The notes under the pieces are model-generated. The model saw only the letters and a program-made list of their open reading frames with translations, did no database searches and was not told the DNA's origin. A stretch of DNA of 64,000 bases, taken from Microbacterium oleivorans (GTDB lineage Bacteria; Actinomycetota; Actinomycetes; Actinomycetales; Microbacteriaceae). The stretch spans positions 124,001-188,000 of the forward strand of contig NZ_JAMBOV010000003.1 of the NCBI RefSeq assembly GCF_023715745.1, in the 5' to 3' direction. Below, in pieces: positions 35,138 through 44,238 of this stretch (positions are counted from its first letter, which is position 1; every line of letters starts with the position of its first letter). The position numbers and the translations under genes were made by a program.

Positions 35138-36994
35138 GTGACGAGCGAGACGACGAACGAAGAGGGGGCGGCTTCGCAGGAGCCTCACTTCGGGAGTTTC
35201 GCCGCCGAGCACCTCTCGCCCGCCTTCCCGCAGCGCGCGCCGTGGGGAACGGCACAGAACCTGCGCGCCTGGCAGGCCGAGGCCCTCGAGCAGTACTTCG
35301 AGGCGGACGGCCCCGACGGCGTGGGCCGCGGACCACGGGACTTCCTCGCCGCCGCGACACCGGGCGCCGGCAAGACCACGTTCGCCCTCCGACTGGCGAG
35401 CGAGCTGCTGCGGCGGCAGGTGATCGACCGCATCATCGTGGTCGCGCCGACCGAGCACCTGAAGACGCAGTGGGCGGATGCCGCGGCCCGCGTCTCCATC
35501 CGCCTCGACCCTCGTTTCAGCAACAGGCACTACTCGCCGGCGCGGCAATACCACGGTGTCGCCGTGACCTACGCCCAGGTCGCCGTCAAGGCGTCGGTGC
35601 ACGAGCGTCTCGTGCTCGACTCGCGGTCCCTCGTCATCCTCGACGAGGTGCATCACGGCGGTGACGCGCTGAGCTGGGGCGACGCCCTCCGCGAGGCCTA
35701 CGGCCGCGCGACCCGACGTCTGCTGCTGTCGGGCACTCCGTTCCGCAGCGACACGGCACCCATCCCGTTCGTCGAGTACCACCCGAACGACAAGGGGATC
35801 CGCATCTCGCGGACCGACTACAACTACGGCTACGGTCGCGCGCTCGCCGATGGCGTCGTCCGTCCCGTGCTGTTCCACGTCTACGCCGGTCAGATGAAGT
35901 GGCGGACCAAGGCGGGAGACGAGTACGAGGCGCACCTCGGCCAGGACAACACGAAGGACATCAACGCGCAGGCGTGGCGGACCGCCCTGAATCCCGAGGG
36001 GGAGTGGATCTCGGCCGTCCTGCGCTCCGCCGACCGGCGGCTGAGCGAGGTCCGACAGGACGTTCCGGATGCCGGGGGCCTCGTCATCGCCACCGACCAG
36101 ACGGCGGCGAGGGCATACGCCGCGATCCTGCGCGACATCACGGGGGAGCCCACCACCGTGGTGCTCTCCGACGACAAGGCCGCATCGGGCCGCATCGAGA
36201 CCTTCTCGCAGTCGACGACGCGGTGGATGGTCGCGGTGCGGATGGTGTCCGAGGGTGTCGACGTGCCGCGTCTGGCCGTCGGCGTGTACGCGACGAGCGC
36301 CTCGACGCCGCTCTTCTTCGCCCAGGCCATCGGTCGCTTCGTGCGCGCTCGCCGCCGGGGTGAAGCGGCATCCGTCTTCCTCCCGAACGTCCCGCAGCTG
36401 CTGGCCCTCGCGAACGAGATGGAGCGTGAGCGCGACCACGCGCTCGACCGTGAGGAGTCCGACGACGACGGTCTCGAGGACTCGCTGCTGGAGGAGGCCG
36501 AGCGCGACGACAAGGCCTCGGACGCACTCCTCGAGGAGGGCAGCTACCAGGCACTGGGGTCCACGGCCCACTTCGACCGTGTGCTGTACGACGGCAAGGA
36601 GTTCGGGCAGCTCGCCGTCCCCGGCACGCTCGAGGAGGAGGAGTTCCTCGGGATCCCCGGGCTTCTCGAACCCGAGCACGTGCACGAGCTCCTCATGCAG
36701 CGGCAGTCGCGACAGACGCGCCACCGTCATGCCCGTGAGGCCCAGGAGAAGGTGAGGGGCGAGGCGACCGGCGAGGCCGAGAACACGCTGCCGCCGGCCC
36801 TGCACCGCACGCTCCGCGAACAACGGCAGCTGCTGAACAGCCTCGTGGGGCTGTATGCCCGACAGAGCGGCGAACCCCACGGCGCCGTCCACGCCGAGCT
36901 GCGTCGCGTGTGCGGCGGGCCCGAGGTGGCGCGGGCGACCGTCGCCCAACTGCAGGCGCGCATCGACGTCCTGCGGCGACGCGTGCACTCCTGA
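35138..36994 (+). CDS. DEAD/DEAH-box helicase (type III restriction-like fold)
   Basis: 618 residues from the GTG. Helicase motif I ATPGAGKTTFALRLA, motif II ILDEVHHGGD, motif III LLLSGTPFRSDT, motif VI FAQAIGRFVRARRRGE. After the motor (about 450 residues) comes a very acidic stretch (DREESDDDGLEDSLLEEAERDD) and a helical C-terminus. Substrate and pathway unknown; actinobacteria often carry one lone gene of this kind without restriction partners. An ATG at 35108 is possible but less well placed. Confidence 0.87.
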   Translation: MTSETTNEEGAASQEPHFGSFAAEHLSPAFPQRAPWGTAQNLRAWQAEALEQYFEADGPDGVGRGPRDFLAAATPGAGKTTFALRLASELLRRQVIDRIIVVAPTEHLKTQWADAAARVSIRLDPRFSNRHYSPARQYHGVAVTYAQVAVKASVHERLVLDSRSLVILDEVHHGGDALSWGDALREAYGRATRRLLLSGTPFRSDTAPIPFVEYHPNDKGIRISRTDYNYGYGRALADGVVRPVLFHVYAGQMKWRTKAGDEYEAHLGQDNTKDINAQAWRTALNPEGEWISAVLRSADRRLSEVRQDVPDAGGLVIATDQTAARAYAAILRDITGEPTTVVLSDDKAASGRIETFSQSTTRWMVAVRMVSEGVDVPRLAVGVYATSASTPLFFAQAIGRFVRARRRGEAASVFLPNVPQLLALANEMERERDHALDREESDDDGLEDSLLEEAERDDKASDALLEEGSYQALGSTAHFDRVLYDGKEFGQLAVPGTLEEEEFLGIPGLLEPEHVHELLMQRQSRQTRHRHAREAQEKVRGEATGEAENTLPPALHRTLREQRQLLNSLVGLYARQSGEPHGAVHAELRRVCGGPEVARATVAQLQARIDVLRRRVHS

Positions 36995-37076
36995 CCCCCC
37001 TTCGGATCCCCGAAATGCTGGCAGTTCCGGCCTTCCGGCGGTGGACGACGCGTGTGCTGGCTACCGTGAAAGGGAC

Positions 37077-38180
37077 ATGAGCACGACGAACGCGACGCCC
37101 CTGCCCGACGCCACTCCTCGCGATCGTCGGCGGTGGGCCTCCTACCTCGCCGATGAACGCGCCGAGGCGCGCGTGTACCGCGAGCTCGCCGCGCGGAGGT
37201 CGGGGGAGGAGCGCGAGATCCTCACGGCGCTGGCCGACGCCGAAGGGCGTCATGAGGCGCACTGGCTGGAGCTGCTGGGGGGCGAGCCGTCACGGCTGCC
37301 GCGCGCGTCGCTCCGCACGCGGATGCTCGCCGGCATGGCCCGCAGGTTCGGCTCGATCTTCGTCCTGGCGCTCGCCCAGAACGCAGAGAACCGGTCGCCC
37401 TATGACGATGACCCGCACGCCACCCCCGCGATGCGCGCCGATGAGAAGATCCACGGCGAGGTCGTCCGTGGTCTCGCCGCCCGCGGCCGGATGCGCCTGT
37501 CGGGCACCTTCCGGGCCGCGGTGTTCGGCGCGAACGACGGCCTGGTGTCCAACCTCGCCCTCGTCATGGGCATCGGGGCGACCGGCGTCGCACCGCAGTT
37601 CGTCCTCTTCAGCGGCATCGCGGGTCTGCTCGCCGGCGCTCTGTCGATGGCGGCCGGCGAGTTCGTCTCGGTGCGCTCTCAGCGCGAGCTGATCGAGGCG
37701 ACACACCCGAACAACGACACCGACCACGTCCTGCCCGACCTCGACCTCGATGCGAACGAACTCGCCCTCGTGTACCGGACGCGCGGACTCGACGAGGACG
37801 ACGCCCTGGCGCGCGCCCGCAAGGTGATCGCGACCGCCCAGGCCAGCGATCGAGCCGTACCGTACCGACGTGCGGCCGAGCCGCCCGCCGACCTCGAGTC
37901 CGTCGGCTCGGCGTTCGGCGCCGCGGCATCCAGTTTCGCGTTCTTCGCCTCCGGTGCCGTCATCCCGGTGCTGCCCTGGATCTTCGGTCTCTCCGGACTC
38001 TCCGCTGTCGTCCTCGCGCTCGCGCTCGTCGGGCTCGCTCTCCTGCTCACCGGTGCCACCGTCGGCCTGCTGTCGGGTGCGCCGCCGCTGCGTCGCGGCC
38101 TGCGGCAGCTCGCCATCGGCTTCGGGGCGGCGGCGATCACCTACCTGCTGGGACTGCTGTTCGGCGTCTCCGCGGCGTAG
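37077..38180 (+). CDS. Ferritin-like/VIT1 fusion membrane protein
   Basis: 367 residues. The N-terminal half (about 20-140) is a ferritin-like four-helix region with ERAEARVYRELA and DAEGRHEAHWLELL supplying iron-ligand glutamates and histidines. The C-terminal half is a CCC1/VIT1 iron or manganese transporter: FGANDGLVSNLALVMGIG, LAGALSMAAGEFVSVRSQRE and three more helices. Proteins of this design detoxify iron by export. GAAAGGGAC precedes the ATG. Confidence 0.9.
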   Translation: MSTTNATPLPDATPRDRRRWASYLADERAEARVYRELAARRSGEEREILTALADAEGRHEAHWLELLGGEPSRLPRASLRTRMLAGMARRFGSIFVLALAQNAENRSPYDDDPHATPAMRADEKIHGEVVRGLAARGRMRLSGTFRAAVFGANDGLVSNLALVMGIGATGVAPQFVLFSGIAGLLAGALSMAAGEFVSVRSQRELIEATHPNNDTDHVLPDLDLDANELALVYRTRGLDEDDALARARKVIATAQASDRAVPYRRAAEPPADLESVGSAFGAAASSFAFFASGAVIPVLPWIFGLSGLSAVVLALALVGLALLLTGATVGLLSGAPPLRRGLRQLAIGFGAAAITYLLGLLFGVSAA

Positions 38181-38189
38181 CCGCGCCGA

Positions 38190-38219
38190 TTATCGACAGC
38201 GGTCAGAACGTGCTACTGT
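38190..38219 (+). promoter_or_regulatory. Candidate promoter of tRNA-Leu
   Basis: TTATCG (38190-38195) and TACTGT (38214-38219) are spaced by 18 bases, about 50 bases before the tRNA. Confidence 0.4.
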
Positions 38220-38271
38220 CGATCCTCGGTTGCGAAACCGAAATCCCCGAGGAAACGACGGGAAAAACTCT

Positions 38272-38356
38272 GCGCGGGTGGCGGAATAGGTAGACGCGCT
38301 AGCTTGAGGTGCTAGTGCCCGAATAGGGCGTGGGGGTTCAAGTCCCCCCTCGCGCA
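38272..38356 (+). tRNA. tRNA-Leu (GAG)
   Basis: 85-base class II tRNA with a long variable arm. Acceptor GCGCGGG pairs with CTCGCGC (one G-U), anticodon loop CTTGAGG gives GAG, T-arm GGGGGTTCAAGTCCCCC. CCA is not encoded. Confidence 0.97.
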
Positions 38357-38363
38357 CAGAGTC

Positions 38364-38391
38364 GAAATGGGTCCCGAGAGGGGCCCATTTC
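38364..38391 (+). terminator. Terminator after tRNA-Leu
   Basis: Twelve-base-pair stem with one G-U (arms GAAATGGGTCCC and GGGGCCCATTTC) and loop GAGA, 7 bases after the tRNA. Confidence 0.75.
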
Positions 38392-38429
38392 TCGTCTCCG
38401 CGGTCGGCGGTGACGCCGGATCGAACGGG

Positions 38430-38435
38430 TAGCGT
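38430..38435 (+). promoter_or_regulatory. Leaderless-type -10, M20 peptidase
   Basis: TAGCGT ends 7 bases before the ATG at 38443; no Shine-Dalgarno. Confidence 0.45.
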
Positions 38436-38442
38436 GGGCGGC

Positions 38443-39741
38443 ATGACCGCTCCCGACGATCTGCCCGAGGTTGCGCGCGTCGCGCGCGATCTGATCCGTT
38501 TCGACACGACGAACTACGGCGAAGGTCGCGCGAAGGGCGAGCGCGAGGCGGCCGAGTACGTCGGTGCCCACCTCGAGTCGCTCGGCCTGACCCCGGAGTA
38601 CTACGAGCCGGTCCCGCGTCGGACGAACGTCACGGCACGGGTGCCGGGGCGTGACCCCGACAAGCCCGCCCTCATCCTCCACGGGCACCTCGACGTCGTC
38701 CCGGCCGTCGCGGACGACTGGAGCGTCGATCCCTTCGAGGGTGTCGTCAAGGACGGGATGCTGTGGGGTCGTGGCGCCGTCGACATGAAGGACATGGACG
38801 CCATGATCCTGACCTCCGTGGGCGACCTGCTGCGGGCGGGGGAGCAGCCCGAACGAGACCTCATCCTGACCTTCTTCGCCGACGAGGAGAACGGCGGCGT
38901 CGAGGGATCGCAGCTCGTGGTCCGCGATCGAGCGGAGTGGTTCGCCGGCGCGACCGAGGCGATCAGCGAGGTCGGCGGCTACTCGATCGCGGTGGGCGAT
39001 GAGCGCGCCTACCTGCTGCAGGTGGGCGAGAAGGCGCTGATCTGGATCCGGCTGCATGCGACCGGTCAGGCGGGGCACGGCAGTCGGCACCACCCCGACA
39101 ACGCCGTCACGCGTCTGGCCGAGGCGGTCTCCGCCCTCGGCCGCACCGGGTGGCCGATCGAGCTCACCTCGACGACCCGGCAACTCGTCGGCTCGCTCGC
39201 CGACCTGTCGGGGACCCTGGCCGACGACCCCGACGCCGTCGCCGACACGGCGGGCGCGGCATCCGCCTTCCTGCGCTCCACCTTCCGGACCACCACGAAC
39301 CCCACCGGACTGACCGCCGGGTACAAGCACAACGTGATTCCGGATGCCGCGACGGCCGCGATCGACATCCGCACCCTCCCGGGACACGAGGATCAGGTGC
39401 TCGCGCAGGTGCAGCGCATCGTCGGCGACGACATCCGCATCGAGGTCGTCCACCGCGACATCGGCCTCGAAGTCCCCTTCGCCGGCGATCTCGTGGATGC
39501 GATGGTCGGCGCGCTGGGCCGGCATGATCCCGGGATCCCGGTCATCCCGTACCTTATGGGTGGAGGGACCGACAACAAGGCCCTCGCCGAGCTCGGCATC
39601 GCCGGGTTCGGGTTCGCACCGCTGCGGCTGCCCACCGATCTCGACTTCACGGGGATGTTCCACGGTGTCGATGAGCGCGTTCCGATCGATGCGCTGGTCT
39701 TCGGGCAGCGGGTGCTCACCGACCTGATCCGCTCGTACTGA
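38443..39741 (+). CDS. M20-family metallopeptidase (DapE/ArgE-like)
   Basis: 432-residue zinc amidohydrolase. [12 protein letters not shown] and [13 protein letters not shown] hold zinc ligands, [14 protein letters not shown] the catalytic glutamate, and ATGQAGHGS starts the dimerisation domain; [13 protein letters not shown] closes the site. Known relatives include Rv2141c (DapE2-like), which shares this neighbourhood. Substrate uncertain: succinyl-diaminopimelate, acetylornithine or a dipeptide. Confidence 0.92.
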   Translation: MTAPDDLPEVARVARDLIRFDTTNYGEGRAKGEREAAEYVGAHLESLGLTPEYYEPVPRRTNVTARVPGRDPDKPALILHGHLDVVPAVADDWSVDPFEGVVKDGMLWGRGAVDMKDMDAMILTSVGDLLRAGEQPERDLILTFFADEENGGVEGSQLVVRDRAEWFAGATEAISEVGGYSIAVGDERAYLLQVGEKALIWIRLHATGQAGHGSRHHPDNAVTRLAEAVSALGRTGWPIELTSTTRQLVGSLADLSGTLADDPDAVADTAGAASAFLRSTFRTTTNPTGLTAGYKHNVIPDAATAAIDIRTLPGHEDQVLAQVQRIVGDDIRIEVVHRDIGLEVPFAGDLVDAMVGALGRHDPGIPVIPYLMGGGTDNKALAELGIAGFGFAPLRLPTDLDFTGMFHGVDERVPIDALVFGQRVLTDLIRSY

Positions 39742-39751
39742 AAGGCCGCGC

Positions 39752-40585
39752 ATGTCGATCCTCGAGGCCATCATCCTGGGCATCGTCCAGGGACTGACGG
39801 AGTTCCTGCCGATCTCGTCGAGTGCTCACCTGCGCATCGTGGGCGAATTCCTGCCGTCGGCCGAGGATCCGGGTGCGACCTTCACCGCCATCACGCAGAT
39901 CGGCACCGAGCTGGCGGTGCTCGTGTACTTCTGGAGCCGCATCACGCGGATCATCGCCGCGTGGGCGAAGTCGCTGACCGGTGCGGTGCCGCGCACCGAT
40001 CCGGACGCCCGCATGGGATGGATCGTCATCATCGGCACGATCCCGATCGGTGTGCTCGGCTTCCTGTTCCAGGACGTGATCCGCGACACGTTCCGCAACC
40101 TCTGGCTCGTCGCTGTGGTCCTCATCGTGTTCGGGCTCATCCTCGGCGCCGCCGACGCTCTGGGCACGCGCGTGCGCACCGAGAAGGACCTGACGATGGG
40201 GCACGGCCTCGCCCTCGGCTTCGCGCAGGCCCTCGCGCTCATCCCCGGTGTCTCGCGTTCCGGTGCGACCACGACGGCCGGTCTCGCTCTCGGCTACACG
40301 CGGCCCGCGGCTGCGGAGGTCGCGTTCCTCCTTGCGGTGCCGGCTGTCTTCGGCAGCGGCCTGTACGAGCTGCTCCAGGCAATCCGCGAACCGGGAGAGT
40401 CCCCGTTCACCCTCGTCGAGACGGGTGTCGCGACGGTCGTGTCGTTCGGCGTCGGTCTCGCGGTCATCGCGTACCTCATGCGCTACCTGAAGCGCGGCAG
40501 CTTCCTGCCGTTCGTGCTCTACCGCGTCGTGCTGGGCGTCGTCCTGATCATCCTGCTCGCCACCGGGGTGCTGCAGGCGTACTGA
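39752..40585 (+). CDS. uppP: Undecaprenyl-diphosphatase UppP/BacA
   Basis: 277-residue integral membrane enzyme that recycles undecaprenyl diphosphate for cell-wall synthesis. Active-site blocks [15 protein letters not shown] at about 14-28 and [21 protein letters not shown] are both present, in about eight membrane helices. Ten bases after the M20 gene and probably co-transcribed with it. Confidence 0.96.
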   Translation: MSILEAIILGIVQGLTEFLPISSSAHLRIVGEFLPSAEDPGATFTAITQIGTELAVLVYFWSRITRIIAAWAKSLTGAVPRTDPDARMGWIVIIGTIPIGVLGFLFQDVIRDTFRNLWLVAVVLIVFGLILGAADALGTRVRTEKDLTMGHGLALGFAQALALIPGVSRSGATTTAGLALGYTRPAAAEVAFLLAVPAVFGSGLYELLQAIREPGESPFTLVETGVATVVSFGVGLAVIAYLMRYLKRGSFLPFVLYRVVLGVVLIILLATGVLQAY

Positions 40586-40591
40586 GCCGGG

Positions 40592-41455
40592 TCAGCGGCG
40601 GGGGTCGTCCTTCGGCCCGCGCGGTCCGTCGCCCCGGCGGCGCAGGTAGCGCTCGAACTCCTGCGCGATGGCGTCGCCCGACGCCTCAGGGGAGTCCCAC
40701 GCGTCACGTGTGGTCTCGAGCTGGCGGATGTACTCCGTCATCTCCTCGTCGTCCGCCGCCGCCGCGTCGATGGACGCCTCCCATGCGAGCGCATCGGCCG
40801 GCAGCGTGCCACGCGAGATCGTCGCGCCGGTGATCTCCTCGACCTTGTCCAGCAGTGCGAGCGTCGCTTTGGGGGACGGCGTGTGGCCGCCGACGTAGTG
40901 CGGGATGCTCGCCCAGAGACCGGCGGAGGGGATGCCGGCTGCGTCACCGGCCGCGGCAAGGGCCGACAGGATGCCCACCGGGCCTTCGTAGGTGGACCGC
41001 TCGAGCCCCAGCGTGGAGCGGAGCTCCTCGTTCTCGGAACCGGCGAAGACCGAGATGGGGCGGGTGTGAGGGACGTCGCTCATCATCGAGCCGAGGGCGA
41101 CGATCCCCGTGATGTCCTCCCGCAGTGCCGCGTCGACGACCTCGGCCGCGAACGCCTGCCAGGCGCGTGCGGGCTCGGTGCCGGTGAGCAGCCACAGGTC
41201 GGGTCCGTCTTCGCGCGGCGCGATCGGGCGCCAGAGCGTCGCCTCCGGCCAGACCAGGCGGCGGGCGCCGTCGGCATCGATCTGCATCTGCGGTCGGGTG
41301 TACTGATAGTCGAAGTACAGCTCCGGATCGACACCGAAGGCCTTCTCGTACGTGCCCGACGAGCGCAGCTGCGCGACCGCAGCAGTCGCGGCCTCTCCGG
41401 CGTCGTTCCAGCCGTCGACGGCGATCACGAGCACCCGCTGTCCCAGTCCCTGCAC
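40592..41455 (-). CDS. PAC2-family (proteasome-assembly-chaperone-like) protein
   Basis: 287 residues. RVLVIAVDGWNDAGEAATAAVAQL, IGIVALGSMMSDVPHTRPISVFAGS-type blocks and GILSALAAAGDAAGIPSAGLWASIPHYVGGHTPSPKATLALL are the PAC2 family core; the C-terminus is charged (RYLRRRGDGPRGPKDDPRR). GTG at 41455 follows AGAGAGGACGTCC. Related to Rv2125 near the mycobacterial proteasome locus. Its biochemical role in bacteria is unknown, and no proteasome genes are present in this window. Confidence 0.9.
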   Translation of the reverse strand: MQGLGQRVLVIAVDGWNDAGEAATAAVAQLRSSGTYEKAFGVDPELYFDYQYTRPQMQIDADGARRLVWPEATLWRPIAPREDGPDLWLLTGTEPARAWQAFAAEVVDAALREDITGIVALGSMMSDVPHTRPISVFAGSENEELRSTLGLERSTYEGPVGILSALAAAGDAAGIPSAGLWASIPHYVGGHTPSPKATLALLDKVEEITGATISRGTLPADALAWEASIDAAAADDEEMTEYIRQLETTRDAWDSPEASGDAIAQEFERYLRRRGDGPRGPKDDPRR

Positions 41456-41521
41456 GGACGTCCTCTCTGTCGGTACCCCCACGATACGCCGACCGCCGCG
41501 GGGCGGGCGGAACCCCTCGCA

Positions 41522-41527
41522 TAGCAT
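41522..41527 (+). promoter_or_regulatory. Leaderless-type -10, HAD phosphatase
   Basis: TAGCAT ends 6 bases before the GTG at 41534; no Shine-Dalgarno. Confidence 0.5.
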
Positions 41528-41533
41528 TGACCG

Positions 41534-42214
41534 GTGACTTCCCCCCTTCCCGCCGCGGTCCTCTGGGACATGGACGGCACCCTCGTCGACACCGAGCCCT
41601 ACTGGATGGCCGCCGAGACCCCGCTCGTCGAGCGCTTCGGCGGCACCTGGACGCATGAGGATGGCCTGGCGATGGTGGGCATGGGGCTCGCGGACGCCGC
41701 GCGTGTCCTGCAGGCCGCCGGTGTCCGCCTCGAGGTCGACGAGATCGTCGCCCACCTGACCGATGAGGTCATGCGCCGGCTGCGGGAGGACGGAGTGCCC
41801 TTCCGCCCCGGCGCCCGTGAACTGCTCCGAGCCTTGCGGGAGTCGGGCGTCCCGACGGCACTGGTGACGATGTCCATGAGTCGGATGGCGAAGGTGATCA
41901 CGGAGCTCATCGACTTCGACGCCTTCGACGTCGTGATCGGCGGTGACGAGGTCACCCACCCGAAGCCGCACCCCGCCCCGTATCTGCAGGCGTGCGCCGC
42001 CCTGGGCGTCGACCCGGCGGACACGGTCGCCTTCGAGGACTCCGTCACCGGCACGACGTCCGCGGTCGCTGCCGGGACGGTGACCGTCGGCATCCCGCAC
42101 ATGGTCCCTCTCGACGGCGTCGGCGCGCACGAGCTGTGGCCGACCCTCGACGGGCGGACGGTCGCGGATGTCGCCGATGTGCTCGAGCGCGTCCGTCGGG
42201 GGGTGGACGCGTGA
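41534..42214 (+). CDS. HAD-superfamily hydrolase (beta-phosphoglucomutase-like)
   Basis: 226 residues. Motif I LWDMDGTLVDTE has nucleophile D12 and acid D14; TALVTMSMSRM is motif II, THPKPHPAPYLQACAALGV carries the lysine, and AFEDSVTGTTSAVAAG motif III. A cap of about 60 residues follows motif I, as in phosphoglycolate or phosphosugar phosphatases. Substrate unknown. Its stop overlaps the trmI GTG. Confidence 0.9.
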   Translation: MTSPLPAAVLWDMDGTLVDTEPYWMAAETPLVERFGGTWTHEDGLAMVGMGLADAARVLQAAGVRLEVDEIVAHLTDEVMRRLREDGVPFRPGARELLRALRESGVPTALVTMSMSRMAKVITELIDFDAFDVVIGGDEVTHPKPHPAPYLQACAALGVDPADTVAFEDSVTGTTSAVAAGTVTVGIPHMVPLDGVGAHELWPTLDGRTVADVADVLERVRRGVDA

Positions 42215-43224
42215 GCGACGACCTGCGCCCGAGCGGCCCGTTCCGGCTGGGGGACCGTGTGCAGCTGACCGGTCCCAAGGGTCGCATGCACACCGTCACG
42301 CTCCGGGAGGGCGGCGAGCTCCACACCCATCACGGCGTGCTGCGCCACGAGTCGATCATCGGCCAGCCCGACGGCTCGGTCGTCGTGAACAGCGGCGGCC
42401 ACGAATACCTGGCGCTGCGTCCGCTCCTGCGCGACTTCGTCATGTCGATGCCGCGCGGCGCCGCGATCGTCTACCCGAAGGATGCCGCGCAGATCCTCGC
42501 CTCCGCCGACATCTTCCCCGGCGCCACCGTCGTGGAGGCGGGCGTCGGGTCGGGAGCGCTGTCGCTGTGGCTGCTGCGCGCGATCGGCCCCTCCGGCCGC
42601 TTGCTGTCGTTCGAGCGCCGTGAGGAGTTCTCCGACGTGGCCGAGGCCAACGTGGAGACCTTCCTCGGCCACTATCCGGACGCGTGGCGCGTCGTCGTCG
42701 GAGATCTCGCGGAGGAGCTGCCCCAGGTCGCCGAACCCGGGACCGTCGACCGCGTCGTCCTCGACATGCTCGCGCCGTGGGAGTGCATCGATGTCGTCGC
42801 CGAGGCGCTCACGCCCGGCGGCGTCGTGCTCTGCTACATCGCGACGGCGACGCAGCTCAGCCGCGTCGCGGAGTACATCCGCCACTCGGGGCTGTTCACC
42901 GAGCCCGAGGCGACCGAGACGATGGTGCGCGGATGGCACGTCGAGGGACTCGCCGTGCGACCCGACCACCGGATGGTCGCCCACACCGGCTTCCTGCTCA
43001 CCGCCCGTCGCCTCGCCCCCGGTGCGATGCCCCCGGATGTGCGCAAGCGCGCATTGAAGAAGCCGTCCTACGCCGACGCGGACGTCGAGGCCTGGACCCC
43101 CGGTGCGGTCGGCGATCGCGAGATCACGGACAAGAACCTCCGCAAGCGCGTGCGCGACGCGCAGCGTGCCGTGGAGGGGGCCCGACAGGCTGCCGAGGAC
43201 CGCTCCGGCGAGACCGTAGACTGA
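42211..43224 (+). CDS. trmI: tRNA (adenine-58-N1)-methyltransferase TrmI
   Basis: 337-residue SAM-dependent enzyme that makes m1A58 in the tRNA T-loop. N-terminal beta domain with LTGPKGRMHTVTLREGGELHTHHGVLRHESIIGQPDGS, then Rossmann motif VVEAGVGSGALSLWLLRAIGP and LDMLAPWECIDVVAEAL. Homologue of Rv2118c. A charged tail of about 50 residues ends the protein. GTG overlaps the HAD stop. In mycobacteria the proteasome ATPase and pup genes lie next; here the next gene starts 4 bases later and is FKBP. Confidence 0.94.
   Translation: MSDDLRPSGPFRLGDRVQLTGPKGRMHTVTLREGGELHTHHGVLRHESIIGQPDGSVVVNSGGHEYLALRPLLRDFVMSMPRGAAIVYPKDAAQILASADIFPGATVVEAGVGSGALSLWLLRAIGPSGRLLSFERREEFSDVAEANVETFLGHYPDAWRVVVGDLAEELPQVAEPGTVDRVVLDMLAPWECIDVVAEALTPGGVVLCYIATATQLSRVAEYIRHSGLFTEPEATETMVRGWHVEGLAVRPDHRMVAHTGFLLTARRLAPGAMPPDVRKRALKKPSYADADVEAWTPGAVGDREITDKNLRKRVRDAQRAVEGARQAAEDRSGETVD
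43217..43222 (+). promoter_or_regulatory. Leaderless-type -10 inside trmI end, for FKBP gene
   Basis: TAGACT lies in the last codons of trmI and ends 6 bases before the FKBP ATG at 43229. Confidence 0.5.
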
Positions 43225-43228
43225 TCGA

Positions 43229-44194
43229 ATGCGTCAGATCCCCGCTGCCGTGGCCGTTATCGGCCTGACCGCCCTGGCCCTCGTGGGCTGCGCCCCCACA
43301 GGCCCCGCCGACAGCGGCTGCGAGCGCGTCACCGTCCCGGCCTCGTCGCTCGACCTCGTGAACGTCACGGATGCCGAGCCGGCGCCGACGGCGACCACGA
43401 CCGATCCGGTCTACGTCACCCGCACCTCCTTCACGGACGTCGCGACGGGATCGGGCACCCCGATCACCACGAGCACGCAGGACGTACAGCTCGGCATCAC
43501 CCTCCTGGACGGCGCGACCGGGCAGCAGGTCCTGTCGGCTCCCACACGCGTGGTCCAGGTGAGCGTGCTCGAGCAGACCTTCCCGACCATCCTGGACGTC
43601 CTCGACTGCGCGCGTCCCGGTTCGCGCATCGTGTCGGCCATCCCCGCCAAGGATCTGAGCCCGGACCTCGTGAGCCAGATCGGCCTGTCCGAGTCGGAGG
43701 CTGCGGTCGTCGTCATCGACGTCAACACCGTCTTCCTCCCGGCGGCGAACGGTGTGCCGCAGTACGTCGACGGCAGCAACATCCCCACCGTCGTCCTCGC
43801 CCCCGACGGCACCCCGGGCATCATCGTCCCGGATGCGGTCGCGCCGGACGACCTCATCATCAAGACCCTGAAGAAGGGCGAGGGCGAGAAGCTCACGGCC
43901 GACTCGACGCCGCGCGTCAACTACACCGGCGTGCTCTGGAACACCGGAGAGGTGTTCGATTCCACGTGGGAGAAGGGGTCCCCGACGACGCTGTCGCTCG
44001 ACGGTGTCGTCCCCGGCTTCCAGAAGGCGCTGGAGGGTCAGACCGTGGGTTCGCAGGTGCTGGCGGTCATCCCGCCGGACCAGGCCTACGGTGATCAGGC
44101 CTCGGGCGCGGTGCCCGCGAACTCGACTCTCGTCTTCGTGATCGACATCCTCGGGATCGACACGAGCGACGACGCCACGACCTCGACACAGTGA
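43229..44194 (+). CDS. FKBP-type peptidyl-prolyl isomerase lipoprotein
   Basis: 321 residues, exported and lipid-anchored: lipobox LALVGC with C21. A degenerate first FKBP-like domain is followed by a canonical one from about residue 215: VNYTGVLWNTGEVFDSTWEKGSPTTLSLDGVVPGFQKALEGQTVGSQVLAVIPPDQAYG. Folds secreted proteins at the membrane. In several actinobacteria an FKBP gene lies between pafA and pafBC, which is its position here except that pafA is missing. Confidence 0.93.
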   Translation: MRQIPAAVAVIGLTALALVGCAPTGPADSGCERVTVPASSLDLVNVTDAEPAPTATTTDPVYVTRTSFTDVATGSGTPITTSTQDVQLGITLLDGATGQQVLSAPTRVVQVSVLEQTFPTILDVLDCARPGSRIVSAIPAKDLSPDLVSQIGLSESEAAVVVIDVNTVFLPAANGVPQYVDGSNIPTVVLAPDGTPGIIVPDAVAPDDLIIKTLKKGEGEKLTADSTPRVNYTGVLWNTGEVFDSTWEKGSPTTLSLDGVVPGFQKALEGQTVGSQVLAVIPPDQAYGDQASGAVPANSTLVFVIDILGIDTSDDATTSTQ

Positions 44195-44226
44195 GCCTGC
44201 GCGGGGCCATCGAGCGGTCCCGCGCC

Positions 44227-44232
44227 TAGGAT
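44227..44232 (+). promoter_or_regulatory. Leaderless-type -10, pafB
   Basis: TAGGAT ends 6 bases before the GTG at 44239; no Shine-Dalgarno. Confidence 0.5.
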
Positions 44233-44238
44233 TGCCGT

